A DNA stretch of 31,827 nt from Akkermansiaceae bacterium UBA1518 (GCA_002323895.1 DCQM01000046.1:56503-88329); one strand, 5' to 3'. Positions 1 through 7,574 are shown, counted from the first letter of the stretch. Notes: generated by a model not told the origin, from the sequence alone. Program-made: numbers and translations.

Positions 1-79
1 TAGCAATTTTTAAATCCAATTCGTATGAGCTTTCATCCGAGATTTTACTCTTTATCAATTCTGTAATCTCGAGAGTCAT
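1..79 (-). CDS. 5' part of an unidentified gene cut by the left window edge
   Basis: On the minus strand an ATG at 79-77 opens a frame that stays open for 26 codons to the window edge. The visible peptide begins MTLEITELIKSK and is charged and helical-looking. An AGGGTGA stretch immediately upstream on the minus strand could serve as the ribosome binding site. I do not recognise the protein, and 26 open codons alone are weak evidence. The gene would be transcribed divergently from the sigma factor gene. Confidence 0.4.
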   Translation of the reverse strand, partial: MTLEITELIKSKISDESSYELDLKIA

Positions 80-323
80 TCACCCTAATCATTTGGCCAG
101 TTTGGGCGCGCTATTTTGTCATCAAACCGCCGACTCAGGGTGACATTTTGTCGCGTTTGAGCCCGATTTTGGAGCCATTAGAAAATAGCGATGGTCACAG
201 AAACCCTAATTTCACTTGAATAGACCTTGAAAGCGCAAAGAAATCTCAATCACTCCTAAATAAGAGCGATTCCTTACTATATCACCGCATGTTGGCATGC
301 TTCTAGCATCTTTCTCCCCAATT
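80..323. promoter_or_regulatory. Intergenic region between divergent left-edge gene and sigma factor
   Basis: This stretch probably holds both divergent promoters, but I could not find a convincing -35/-10 pair. It contains two direct copies of ATTTTGTC at 113-120 and 145-152, 32 bp apart start to start (about three helical turns), which could be a protein-binding repeat. A small hairpin, GCATG-TTGG-CATGC, lies at 287-300 and overlaps the upstream alternative ATG of the sigma gene at 297. Confidence 0.3.
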
Positions 324-1181
324 ATGACACGCTCAGACACGAACAGTAGCATCACTGTCTATATGCGGGAGATTGCAAAGACCAAGCTTCTAACACCCGT
401 GGAGGAGATCGAACTTGCTGCCAAGATTGCGAAGGGCGACGAACGAGCGCGGGCTCGCATGATTGAGTCTAACCTTCGTCTCGTCGTAAAGATTGCCAAA
501 GACTACAGCAATTACGGTGTCCCGCTCGTTGACCTCATTTCTGAGGGTAATATTGGGCTAATTCGCGCCGTCGAAAAGTTTGACCCTAATAAAGGGGGGA
601 AACTCAGCACCTATGCAGCCTGGTGGATAAAACAATCAATAAAGCGAGCGCTCGCCAACCAAGGAAAGACCGTTCGTCTTCCAATACATCTTGTCGACAA
701 GCTAGCACGAGTCCGCCGAATTTCAGCCCTCATGGCCGAAGACCTTGGTCGCGAACCAACAGATTCTGAACTTTCGGAAGAACTAGGTATTCCGCGCGAA
801 AAACTGGCTTTGCTCCTTCAAGCATCCAAACGAAACCGCTCGATGGATGAGTCCACCCATGATGACAGTATCGCAAGCTTCGGTGAGGTAATAGCTGACG
901 ATCATGCTATCGACCCGCTTGAAGCACTTAGCCAAAAAAATGGACTCGATCAGCTCGACATCGTCCTTGAAACTCTTAACGAAAGGGAGACTGAAATTAT
1001 TGGCTCTCGATTTGGTTTAAATGGCAAAAGGATCCTGACCCTTGAAGAGATTGGAAGAAACTTTGGAGTCAGTAGAGAACGAATCCGACAGATTCAAAAT
1101 GTCGCGCTCAAAAAGATGCAAAAAGCTCTCACCAAAAAAAACGCAATCGCTCCGCCAAAACTACGAAAATCTCTAAGCTGA
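324..1181 (+). CDS. Sigma-70 family RNA polymerase sigma factor (group 2-like)
   Basis: A 285-residue sigma factor that directs RNA polymerase core to promoters. It has a short region 1.2 (about residues 8-35, ITVYMREI then LLTPVEEIELA), a strong region 2 with DLISEGNIGLIRAVEKFDP and STYAAWWIKQSIKRAL (about 70-110), region 3 (about 111-175) and a region 4 helix-turn-helix with TLEEIGRNFGVSRERIRQI (about 249-267). There is no long region 1.1, so it looks like an RpoS/group 2 or compact primary-type factor rather than a full RpoD. I chose ATG 324 because the family begins just before the SITVYMREI block; an in-frame ATG at 297 would add nine atypical residues and lies in a small hairpin. No clear Shine-Dalgarno precedes either start. 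Whether it is the housekeeping or an alternative factor cannot be decided here. Confidence 0.93.
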   Translation: MTRSDTNSSITVYMREIAKTKLLTPVEEIELAAKIAKGDERARARMIESNLRLVVKIAKDYSNYGVPLVDLISEGNIGLIRAVEKFDPNKGGKLSTYAAWWIKQSIKRALANQGKTVRLPIHLVDKLARVRRISALMAEDLGREPTDSELSEELGIPREKLALLLQASKRNRSMDESTHDDSIASFGEVIADDHAIDPLEALSQKNGLDQLDIVLETLNERETEIIGSRFGLNGKRILTLEEIGRNFGVSRERIRQIQNVALKKMQKALTKKNAIAPPKLRKSLS

Positions 1182-1190
1182 AAAATCTTT

Positions 1191-1664
1191 TTATACCTGA
1201 CCATCTAGGAGCCCCTTCAGCTCCTCTTGGAAGCTTACCAAATCTGCTTCCGAAGGCTGATAGCCTGGCTGGTCAGGATCGATCGAGGGGCGGCCCATTT
1301 CATCAATAAGCCATAAACCCTTCATTCCATCACTAAATGTGACCGTTCCGCTTACCATTGAGCCAGGGCGCGCAACTTGATCAAGGCTAGCTGAGACGCC
1401 TCCACCACCCCGTTTTTCTCCTTCAAGATCTGGTTCCTCCTCAACCTGCGGAGCTTCAATGACTTCTTCGATCTTAGCTTCCCTCTCATTCACTTGGAAA
1501 TCTAATTCTAGATCCAAGGAAATGAATCGCGTGTCCATATAAGTTGCCTTAAAGCCGAAATCCTCGTTCAGCCGTCTCTGAACATCTGCCATCTGAGCAC
1601 CCCCAGCAACCCATCCCTTAACTTCCTCAACTTGTTCGCTGCTCAAATCGCTAACGTTAACCAT
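1191..1664 (-). CDS. Uncharacterised acidic protein, last gene of the cysS operon
   Basis: This encodes a 157-residue soluble protein that I do not recognise. The N-terminal third (SDLSSEQVEEVKGWVAGGAQ, then DVQRRLNEDFGF) resembles a small helical or helix-turn-helix-like fold. A low-complexity acidic linker with Glu/Pro and a GGGG run follows around residues 68-92. The C-terminal part, from about residue 93 (SASLDQVARPGSMVSGTV), looks like a compact beta domain ending in an acidic helix. There is no signal peptide or membrane segment. ATG 1664 is preferred over the TTG at 1670. The gene follows the kinase at 1708-2823 by 43 bases on the same strand and is convergent with the sigma factor gene, 9 bases from its stop. 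Confidence 0.7.
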   Translation of the reverse strand: MVNVSDLSSEQVEEVKGWVAGGAQMADVQRRLNEDFGFKATYMDTRFISLDLELDFQVNEREAKIEEVIEAPQVEEEPDLEGEKRGGGGVSASLDQVARPGSMVSGTVTFSDGMKGLWLIDEMGRPSIDPDQPGYQPSEADLVSFQEELKGLLDGQV

Positions 1665-1707
1665 GCCCAAGAGCTAAGCGCCTCGAGAAAAAAACCCAAG
1701 ACTCAAT

Positions 1708-2823
1708 TCACGCACGGTGCCACTTCTTAACGAAGTCTAGCATTTGCTCCTCCTGATCCTCGATTGATTTCACCAAAGCGAGCTGAGTTCGGCACCGATC
1801 CAAATTATGATTATCACGGTGGATCCTGAAGTATTTATCCCCTTCTAAATGGTCAGTCAAAAAACGAATTCCCGTCTCTAGAGAAATTAATTTCGCCGAA
1901 AAAGGAAGCAAGTCGATCTCCAACGGAGTAAGAAAATTCGCGGCAGTTTCGAGATAGCCCTCAACAATTGCCTCGAACATCGGGAGCCGCATTTCAACTT
2001 TGGAAGCATCAGTTTCATCCTCGGCGACGGGGCTCGTCGCTCCCCGAATCAAATCCCCAAAATCGTATAAAGCGAGTCCCGGCATCACCGTATCCAAATC
2101 AATCACACAAACCGCTTCATCAGTCTGCTCATCAATCATGACATTGTTGAGCTTAGTATCATTGTGCGTCACCCTCTCAATCAAACGTCCAGCTGCAAGA
2201 TGATCCAGAAGCACCCCAGTAATCGACTCTCTTGAGGTAATGAAGCCGATCTCTTGCTGGACATCCTTCACGCGATCGCAGGGATCACTTTTTATCGCCT
2301 TAATAAGTCGGGAATATCGTTCGGGGGTATCATGAAAGCCTGGAATGGTAACCTCCACTCTTTCAATCGGAAGATCACTCACGAGATCCTGAAATGCCCC
2401 AAATGCCTTGGCCGCCTGATAGGCTTGGCGGGTGTTCTCAACCACGTCGTAAGTCTTACAACCCTCAATAAAATTATAACAACGCCAGATCCCTCCGGAA
2501 CCGCCAGCAATACAGTTTTTTCCATCTCTCCCGGGGTAAAGATTGAGAGTCTGGCCACCAAAATCCCGCTTTTTCCGAAATACCTTCCGATTGATATGGT
2601 TCGTTACCCGCTCAATATTCTTCATAACCACTAGAGGTTTTGGAAAAACATTTTCATTAATTCGCTGAAAAATATATCGACGAATTCCTCCATCCTCATT
2701 CCGATAAGCGGCTAGATAGGTCGTGTTGATATGACCACTTTGAACCTCCTCGCCCTCGATAAAGGTCCCATCGATTGCAAATTGGCTTCCAATTGCGGCA
2801 ATATCATCTTTTCGGCTTTTCAT
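1708..2823 (-). CDS. N-acetylhexosamine 1-kinase-like phosphotransferase (NahK/APH fold)
   Basis: A 371-residue kinase of the aminoglycoside-phosphotransferase fold that most resembles NahK, which makes N-acetylhexosamine 1-phosphate from GlcNAc or GalNAc and ATP. Visible features are the substrate/ATP region SGHINTTYL (29-37), the block YIFQRINENVFPKP (50-63) followed by MKNIERVTNHI, the catalytic loop HNDTKLNNVMID with Asp222, and the metal motif VIDLDTVMPG (Asp242/Asp244) followed by DFGDLIR. Length matches the family. A GGGAG upstream of the ATG is a plausible ribosome binding site. It starts 14 bases after the stop of the SenB-like glycosyltransferase, so the two are very likely co-transcribed, which points to amino-sugar chemistry. 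Substrate specificity is inferred; other sugar kinases of this fold remain possible. Confidence 0.8.
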   Translation of the reverse strand: MKSRKDDIAAIGSQFAIDGTFIEGEEVQSGHINTTYLAAYRNEDGGIRRYIFQRINENVFPKPLVVMKNIERVTNHINRKVFRKKRDFGGQTLNLYPGRDGKNCIAGGSGGIWRCYNFIEGCKTYDVVENTRQAYQAAKAFGAFQDLVSDLPIERVEVTIPGFHDTPERYSRLIKAIKSDPCDRVKDVQQEIGFITSRESITGVLLDHLAAGRLIERVTHNDTKLNNVMIDEQTDEAVCVIDLDTVMPGLALYDFGDLIRGATSPVAEDETDASKVEMRLPMFEAIVEGYLETAANFLTPLEIDLLPFSAKLISLETGIRFLTDHLEGDKYFRIHRDNHNLDRCRTQLALVKSIEDQEEQMLDFVKKWHRA

Positions 2824-2837
2824 TGGGGGCTCCCATT

Positions 2838-3782
2838 TTACTTTAGTTCTGTTAACAATTCAAGCCATGACTTTGATTCTTTCTCCCTAGAAAACAACAG
2901 GAGCCGATCGGCTGACAAACGGCTCCACTCATCAAGATCTACCCGCTGATCCACGATAGCTCCAAGAATTTTGGCCATTCCCCCTTCCTCAAAATAGCCC
3001 GGATAATCATCACCCAGAAGCCCTACGTTTCCCTCGATCCTACTAGCCAGAACCGGAACACCCATCGTCATCGCCTCCAAAACCGCATTTGCTCCTCCTT
3101 CCAAAATCGAACTATTAATGGTCAGAGAACTTTTGGCACACAGGGCCAAAGACTTCCCTCTTGGCAGTCCCCCACACCAACGATACCTCCTATCCTCTTC
3201 CATCCAAAACTCCGCTGTTTTGTGCATCTCTGCATCTAAAGCCTGTCCAATTTGCCAAACTTCAACACCAGACCACTCTGGGTGTTGAGCTAGGGTTTCA
3301 ATCGTCAAAAATGGTCGTTTTACGGGTCGCAAATGGCCCACCACTGAGATCACGAACGGCGATTGACTCGGTATAGCGTTAACCCCTATCGGATCGAGAC
3401 TTGAGCGAATCACGACCGTCTTACCTCGCACTTCTTCGGGAAGTCTTCGAATCGCGGCTTCTTGTGGCACAACGATCCTATCCGCCTCATGCAGGGCGTC
3501 TTGCCCAATTTGAGATCCATCCGGGAGCCCCTGATAAATATCGGTGCCCGTCAGCAAAATAACTACTTTTCCTTCCGGCGTCTTCTTTTTGAAATCAAAA
3601 ACCGTGTGGGCACCTTTAATGGCATGGAGTGTGATCAGAATATCGGCGGGCTCACCATCATTACCATGCGAACCTCTTGCCTCGACACCTCCTTCATTTA
3701 AAATCGCCACAATCCGTTCGGTGGTAACCGAGTTTCCCTTCAGCTCGGAGAGGGGATAAGGTGATGCTACGCAGACCTTCAT
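2838..3782 (-). CDS. senB: TIGR04348/SenB-like glycosyltransferase (candidate selenosugar synthase)
   Basis: A 314-residue GT-B glycosyltransferase. The length and motif set match the TIGR04348 family, whose characterised member SenB joins a UDP-amino sugar to selenophosphate in selenoneine biosynthesis. Signatures in order are KGNSVTTERI (15-24), TLHAIKG (51-57), LTGTDIYQ (77-84), VVGHLRPVKRPF (147-158), EMHKTAEFWMEEDRRYRW (185-202), EGGANAVLEAMTMGVPVL (228-245) and GNVGLLGDDYPGYF (251-264). No signal peptide or membrane helix is seen. The ATG overlaps the cysS stop in an ATGA arrangement, suggesting translational coupling, and an N-acetylhexosamine kinase-like gene follows. SenA and SenC are not in the window. 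Family membership is read from recalled motifs; the seleno-substrate is inference, and ordinary glycosyl transfer is the alternative. Confidence 0.75.
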   Translation of the reverse strand: MKVCVASPYPLSELKGNSVTTERIVAILNEGGVEARGSHGNDGEPADILITLHAIKGAHTVFDFKKKTPEGKVVILLTGTDIYQGLPDGSQIGQDALHEADRIVVPQEAAIRRLPEEVRGKTVVIRSSLDPIGVNAIPSQSPFVISVVGHLRPVKRPFLTIETLAQHPEWSGVEVWQIGQALDAEMHKTAEFWMEEDRRYRWCGGLPRGKSLALCAKSSLTINSSILEGGANAVLEAMTMGVPVLASRIEGNVGLLGDDYPGYFEEGGMAKILGAIVDQRVDLDEWSRLSADRLLLFSREKESKSWLELLTELK

Positions 3783-5191
3783 AACGGGAGGACCTCGTAA
3801 CCCTCGCGACCATCCTTCACCATCCAGCCATTCTCAGCCAACTGATCACGATAACGATCCGAAGCCGCCCAGTCCTTGTTTTGACGCGCCTCCCAACGAC
3901 ACTCAGCAAGCTTGGCGATCTTCTCTGGAACCTCGATTCCCTTGGGTTCGGGCAAGGTTAAACCAAGAGACGTAAGGACCGTAAAGAACCCGCGCCAATC
4001 TTCCAGAGATCTCGCATTTTTGAGATTGGCAAAAAGCTCTCCCAGAGCTGCTGCCGTATTTAGATCCTCATTCAATCGCTTAAAAGCACCGGCAAAAACA
4101 CCTAAGCCCCCCCCTTTTGAAAGTTCGCGATAACCCGGGACAGCATGATCTTTTGCTGCTTTTGCCAACCTTCCAAGGGCCTCGCGAGCAGCGTGAAGAG
4201 ACTCCATCGTGAAATTCAATTGCTTACGATAATTCGCCCCAATCAAGACATAACGAACTTCCATCGATGTCCAACCTTCATTAGCTAAATCGCTTAAGGT
4301 ATAGAGAGTTCCACTCGACTTCGACATTTTCTTACCATTCACCAACAGATGGGTGGAGTGAAACCAATGCCGAGCGAATTCCCCACCACACGAGCACTTA
4401 GATTGTGCCAGCTCATTTTCGTGATGGGGAAAAACCAAGTCCTCTCCACCGCTATGAAGGTCGAAGGTCCTGCCCAGATATTTTAAAATCATTGCCGAAC
4501 ACTCAAGATGCCAACCTGGCCGCCCCTCTCCCCATGGACTATCCCAATAGTTGTCACCATCTTCGTCACGACGACATTTCCAAAGAACAAAATCAGCGAT
4601 ATTATCCTTTTCGTATTCATCAGAATTAGCGCGCTCGTTCTGGGTTTTTCCCAAATCAAGCTCACGTTTATCGAGACGCGATAATTTTCCATATTCAGAA
4701 AATGAAGTGATTTTGAAATACACTGAGCCATCCTCCGAAGCATAAGCGTGACCCTTTTCCAATAACTCTTCGATCATCGCAACCTGCTCTGGGATATGTT
4801 CCACCGCGCTTGGTTCGATGTGTGGCTTAAGACAATTGAGGGCCTCGCAATCAGCGTGAAACCTTTCGCGCCATTGAGCCGTGAAATCAGCCAACTTCAT
4901 CCCTACCCCCACTGAATCTCGGATCGTCTTATCGTCCACGTCTGTGATATTACGGACATGCTTAGTTTTCATGCCACCTAGCTCGAGAACCCTCCGCATC
5001 ACGTCTTGTATGACGAAAGTTCGAAAATTACCGATATGAGCCGGGCCATATACCGTCGGGCCACAGCAATAAAATCTGAAAACTTTACCATCCACCGGCT
5101 TAAGGAGAACAACTTCGCGCGTTAGAGTGTCAAACAACCTCACAGGGCAAGCATTAACAGCCCTACTATTCCGGGCAATCGAATTTCCCAA
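3779..5191 (-). CDS. cysS: Cysteinyl-tRNA synthetase
   Basis: Charges tRNA-Cys with cysteine in the cytoplasm. As annotated it is 470 residues with the class I HIGH box as HIGN (52-55), the zinc/cysteine-binding residues Cys43 in YCCGPTVYG, Cys231 in WHLECSAM and His256/His257 in FPHHENE, and the KMSKS loop KMSKSSG (298-304). The C-terminal helical and anticodon region is full length. The start is uncertain. TTG 5191 gives a 16-residue extension unlike the family, whereas GTG 5143 gives MRLFDTLTRE, which matches usual N-termini; an AGAG-like site lies upstream of TTG and nothing clear upstream of GTG. First gene of the minus-strand operon, overlapping the SenB-like gene by 4 bases (ATGA), and divergent from the small membrane protein at 5228. 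Confidence 0.96.
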   Translation of the reverse strand: MGNSIARNSRAVNACPVRLFDTLTREVVLLKPVDGKVFRFYCCGPTVYGPAHIGNFRTFVIQDVMRRVLELGGMKTKHVRNITDVDDKTIRDSVGVGMKLADFTAQWRERFHADCEALNCLKPHIEPSAVEHIPEQVAMIEELLEKGHAYASEDGSVYFKITSFSEYGKLSRLDKRELDLGKTQNERANSDEYEKDNIADFVLWKCRRDEDGDNYWDSPWGEGRPGWHLECSAMILKYLGRTFDLHSGGEDLVFPHHENELAQSKCSCGGEFARHWFHSTHLLVNGKKMSKSSGTLYTLSDLANEGWTSMEVRYVLIGANYRKQLNFTMESLHAAREALGRLAKAAKDHAVPGYRELSKGGGLGVFAGAFKRLNEDLNTAAALGELFANLKNARSLEDWRGFFTVLTSLGLTLPEPKGIEVPEKIAKLAECRWEARQNKDWAASDRYRDQLAENGWMVKDGREGYEVLPL

Positions 5192-5227
5192 GATTGCGTC
5201 TCTTCGCTTTTCTGTCAGACTGTCCCC

Positions 5228-5509
5228 ATGAGCAAACGCTCCCGGATTATTTTGACTGGCATTATTCCAATTTTGTTAGTCTCGACGACAATTCTTGGAA
5301 TCGGTCTCGGTGGACGTCTTCCTGGTCTTTCAGGAGAAATCTTCCGCAAGATCACCGGATTCATGTTCACTCCCGTCTTCTTAGAGCTAACTTTTGCTTT
5401 CCTTGGGCTTCTAGCTGTTTTTTCAATCAACAACATCCGCCTCCAGAAACAAGGTGATGAATATGTCTCACTTGAAATTGAAGAGGATCAAAAAGACCAG
5501 AAACCATGA
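5228..5509 (+). CDS. Small two-helix membrane protein upstream of pdxH
   Basis: A 93-residue protein with two predicted membrane segments, about residues 7-29 (IILTGIIPILLVSTTILGIG) and 48-67 (TPVFLELTFAFLGLLAVFSI), joined by a basic glycine-rich loop. A charged C-terminal tail rich in Glu, Asp and Lys follows. I do not recognise a family. Its stop overlaps the pdxH start in ATGA (5506-5509), so the two are probably translated together. Only 36 bases separate it from the cysS start on the other strand, which must contain both divergent promoters or their cores. No good ribosome binding site precedes the ATG. Confidence 0.75.
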   Translation: MSKRSRIILTGIIPILLVSTTILGIGLGGRLPGLSGEIFRKITGFMFTPVFLELTFAFLGLLAVFSINNIRLQKQGDEYVSLEIEEDQKDQKP

Positions 5510-6147
5510 ACCTTGCAGACCTTCGCGAAGACTACACAAAAGGTGGCATCAGCCGGTCTAGCATCAAGAGTGACCCTTTCACGCAATTTGAAGAGTGGCT
5601 TGAAGTCGCCCATGAGCAAAAGATCCCAGACGCCAATGCCATGACCGTAGCCACCGCCGGGAAGGATGGTGTGGTTACCTCCCGCACTGTACTTCTCAAA
5701 GGAATTGTTGATGGCAATCTCCAATTTTTTACAAACTACCGCTCAAAGAAGGCTCAGGATCTCGCTGAGAATCCAAATGCCTCGATCACGATCCTCTGGA
5801 AAGAATTGGAACGCCAAATCTGTGTTCGAGGAAAAGTGGTAAAAACCTCGCGGCAGACATCTGAGAATTATTTCAAAATCCGGCCCTACAATTCTCAAAT
5901 CGGCGCATGGGTTTCCGAATGTCAATCTAACCCTATCGAGGACCGAGCAACGATCGCAAACCGGCAAAACGAGCTTGAAATCAAATTCCCAAAAGGAACT
6001 GAGGTCCCTTGTCCAGAATTTTGGGGCGGTTACAACCTGACACCAAACTACATCGAATTTTGGCAAGGTCGACAAGGCCGCTTACACGATCGCCTTTGCT
6101 ATTTTAGATCAGGCGAAGCTTGGGAACTTAAACGACTCAGCCCTTAG
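5506..6147 (+). CDS. pdxH: Pyridoxamine 5'-phosphate oxidase
   Basis: An FMN-dependent enzyme that oxidises pyridoxine or pyridoxamine 5'-phosphate to pyridoxal 5'-phosphate, the last step of vitamin B6 synthesis and salvage. The 213 residues are full length. Visible motifs are the FMN-binding core MTVATAGKDGVVTSRTVLLKG (starting near residue 46), FFTNYRSKKAQDL, WKELERQICVRGKV, the SxQIGAWVSE-type block (residues about 130-140), EFWGGYNLTPNYIEFWQG and the C-terminal RLHDRLCYFR signature. It is coupled to the small membrane protein gene upstream by a 4-base overlap. Its TAG stop interlocks with the TAA stop of the convergent glycerophosphodiesterase gene (TTAG at 6144-6147), leaving no room for a conventional terminator between them. 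Confidence 0.96.
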   Translation: MNLADLREDYTKGGISRSSIKSDPFTQFEEWLEVAHEQKIPDANAMTVATAGKDGVVTSRTVLLKGIVDGNLQFFTNYRSKKAQDLAENPNASITILWKELERQICVRGKVVKTSRQTSENYFKIRPYNSQIGAWVSECQSNPIEDRATIANRQNELEIKFPKGTEVPCPEFWGGYNLTPNYIEFWQGRQGRLHDRLCYFRSGEAWELKRLSP

Positions 6148-6956
6148 TCGGGGACCTTCGCCTTTAATGCTCCTTTGATTCTCCCCGGAAAATCAGTTGT
6201 CACCGACAGTGTCCCTTGGTTCGCGAACCACTGGGCAGTTTTGATCTCATTAACTGTCCAAACATGATGCTCAAATCCGGCCATTTGTAATTTGGAAATA
6301 AATTCATCATCGATTCCGGATCTACTGGAACTCATTCCATCTGCCTTCACTTTGCGTAAAGTGACTAGAGAGTCTTCTAATGAAGGCGTGAAGGAACCGT
6401 CTTTGTTCTGTTTTACATCGGATAGCCAGTAGGCTTTAAAGTGAGGAGCCTTCATCTTTACCTCACCGATGATTTTCGCATCAAAACAAATAAAAACGAT
6501 CTGCTCTTTCTCAAGCTGCGATTTGGAAACTTCCCTCAAAAGCGGCGGTATAATTTCAAGTCCACATTTAATCTCAATGTAGATCTTTTTTTTCGCTGGA
6601 ATCGTCTTAAATACCTCTCCAATTGTTGGGATTGAAGTATTCTCAAATGCGGTCCCTTTTTTTATACCAACGTCTAATTTTTTCAGTTCTGCCAGAGTGG
6701 TATTCTTAACCACCAAGTTTTTTGCTGCCACTTTTTTGGTGTTTGCGTCATGGATACAGACAACTTGGCCATCTTTAGTGAGATGAAAATCACCCTCGAT
6801 TGCATCGGCTCCTTGCCTCCAAGCCAACTTGAATGCCGGGATTGTATTTTCAGGAGCTTCACCCGATGCACCGCGATGCGCTACTACCATCGGCTTCCCA
6901 ACCAAGGAAAATTGACCTAACACACCAAAAATTAAGATGTAAAAATAAACTCTCAC
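6144..6956 (-). CDS. Secreted glycerophosphodiester phosphodiesterase
   Basis: Hydrolyses glycerophosphodiesters to glycerol 3-phosphate and an alcohol, usually for phosphate and lipid headgroup scavenging. Visible in the 270 residues are an N-terminal signal peptide (about residues 1-20, YFYILIFGVLGQFSLVG), the catalytic/metal motif VAHRGASGEAPENT with His27 and Arg28, then DAIEGDFHLTKDG with Glu54 and Asp56, and IHD with His69. The TIM-barrel continues with KKIYIEIKCG and ends in HHVWTVNE and VTTDFPGR, the latter typical of the family's C-terminus. The export signal places it in the periplasm or outside. Substrate details cannot be read from sequence. Confidence 0.93.
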   Translation of the reverse strand: MRVYFYILIFGVLGQFSLVGKPMVVAHRGASGEAPENTIPAFKLAWRQGADAIEGDFHLTKDGQVVCIHDANTKKVAAKNLVVKNTTLAELKKLDVGIKKGTAFENTSIPTIGEVFKTIPAKKKIYIEIKCGLEIIPPLLREVSKSQLEKEQIVFICFDAKIIGEVKMKAPHFKAYWLSDVKQNKDGSFTPSLEDSLVTLRKVKADGMSSSRSGIDDEFISKLQMAGFEHHVWTVNEIKTAQWFANQGTLSVTTDFPGRIKGALKAKVPD

Positions 6957-7106
6957 TCCGCTGACGATGTCCTATCGCACTAAAAAGCAAAAGGGAAATT
7001 CGTGAGGCCTATTACCAACCGCAGCATGAAAACTCGTCCCCCTTTTTACATTTCCTGCACAAAACAAAAAAATGGTGAGCGGATGCTTCTTTTCAAGAGT
7101 TCATAT

Positions 7107-7136
7107 AAAACCGCCGTATCTTGTGAACGCGACGGT
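7107..7136 (-). terminator. Possible Rho-independent terminator of the bactofilin gene
   Basis: On the minus strand downstream of the bactofilin stop, ACCGTCG (7136-7130) can pair with CGGCGGT (7116-7110), seven pairs including one G-U wobble, around a 13-base loop, followed by TTTTATA. The loop is long and the T-run short, so this is a moderate candidate only. The rest of the 6957-7160 gap shows no other convincing feature. Confidence 0.35.
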
Positions 7137-7160
7137 CTGGAACTTTGATAGGATCAAAAA

Positions 7161-7481
7161 TCAGCTTCCAATCGAAGTCTTCCCCTGAAGAGTCGCACCT
7201 TCCTCCATGCTGAGGGTCTTAGTTTTAATGTCCCCCTTGAGCAAAGACTTCTCTTTAAGCTCACAACGATCTGACGTGATTGTACCTTCGACTTTCCCGT
7301 AAAGTTTCACTTCCCCAGCCTTAACATCACCCTTGATGCTGGCATTTTCAGCGATCGTCACTTTGCCTTTATCAGAGATAATCTCTCCATCGATTTTCCC
7401 ATCAACGATCATGTCATTTGAAAACTTGATTGATCCATTAATTTCGAGCCCCTGAGTGAGGATGTTGGTTGCATTTGCCAT
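7161..7481 (-). CDS. Bactofilin-family polymer-forming protein
   Basis: A 106-residue bactofilin (DUF583), a self-polymerising cytoskeletal protein that forms right-handed beta-helical filaments, often membrane-associated and linked to cell-wall synthesis or morphology. The sequence shows the repeating short beta rungs with regularly spaced glycines: GLEINGSIKFSNDMIVDG (11-28), KIDGEIISDKGKVTIAENA, SIKGDVKAGEVKLYGKVEG, TITSDRCELKEKSLLKGDI and KTKTLSMEEGATLQG. There is no transmembrane helix, and the N-terminal tail is short. It is divergent from thiH. Its presence fits with the elongasome genes further on, but it is not in their operon. Confidence 0.9.
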   Translation of the reverse strand: MANATNILTQGLEINGSIKFSNDMIVDGKIDGEIISDKGKVTIAENASIKGDVKAGEVKLYGKVEGTITSDRCELKEKSLLKGDIKTKTLSMEEGATLQGKTSIGS

Positions 7482-7559
7482 AATCTTGGCGCGATTCCAC
7501 CAGCTTTAGGGATCTCTGGCAATGCCATTTTTGGGAAAGCTTTTGACAAAAAGCCCCGC

Positions 7560-7574
7560 AAAGAGGACCTCTTT
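7560..7574. promoter_or_regulatory. Perfect 7-bp inverted repeat over the thiH ribosome binding site
   Basis: AAAGAGG and CCTCTTT are perfect inverted copies around a single A at 7567. The left arm contains the GAGG that is the probable Shine-Dalgarno of thiH (GTG start 7578). The element could be a DNA operator shared with the divergent bactofilin gene, or an RNA hairpin (AAAGA/TCTTT with loop GGACC) that hides the ribosome binding site. A TTGACA lies upstream at 7543-7548. No TPP riboswitch motif is visible. Confidence 0.4.

Noticed and set aside
2000..2634. Plus-strand ORFs opposite the kinase gene
   Set aside because: They lie antisense to a gene with clear motifs and show no recognisable protein features.
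7026..7148. 40-codon plus-strand ORF (starts MKTRPPFYISC) between the phosphodiesterase and bactofilin genes
   Set aside because: No ribosome binding site, no recognisable family, and it overlaps the terminator-like hairpin of the bactofilin gene; length is compatible with chance.
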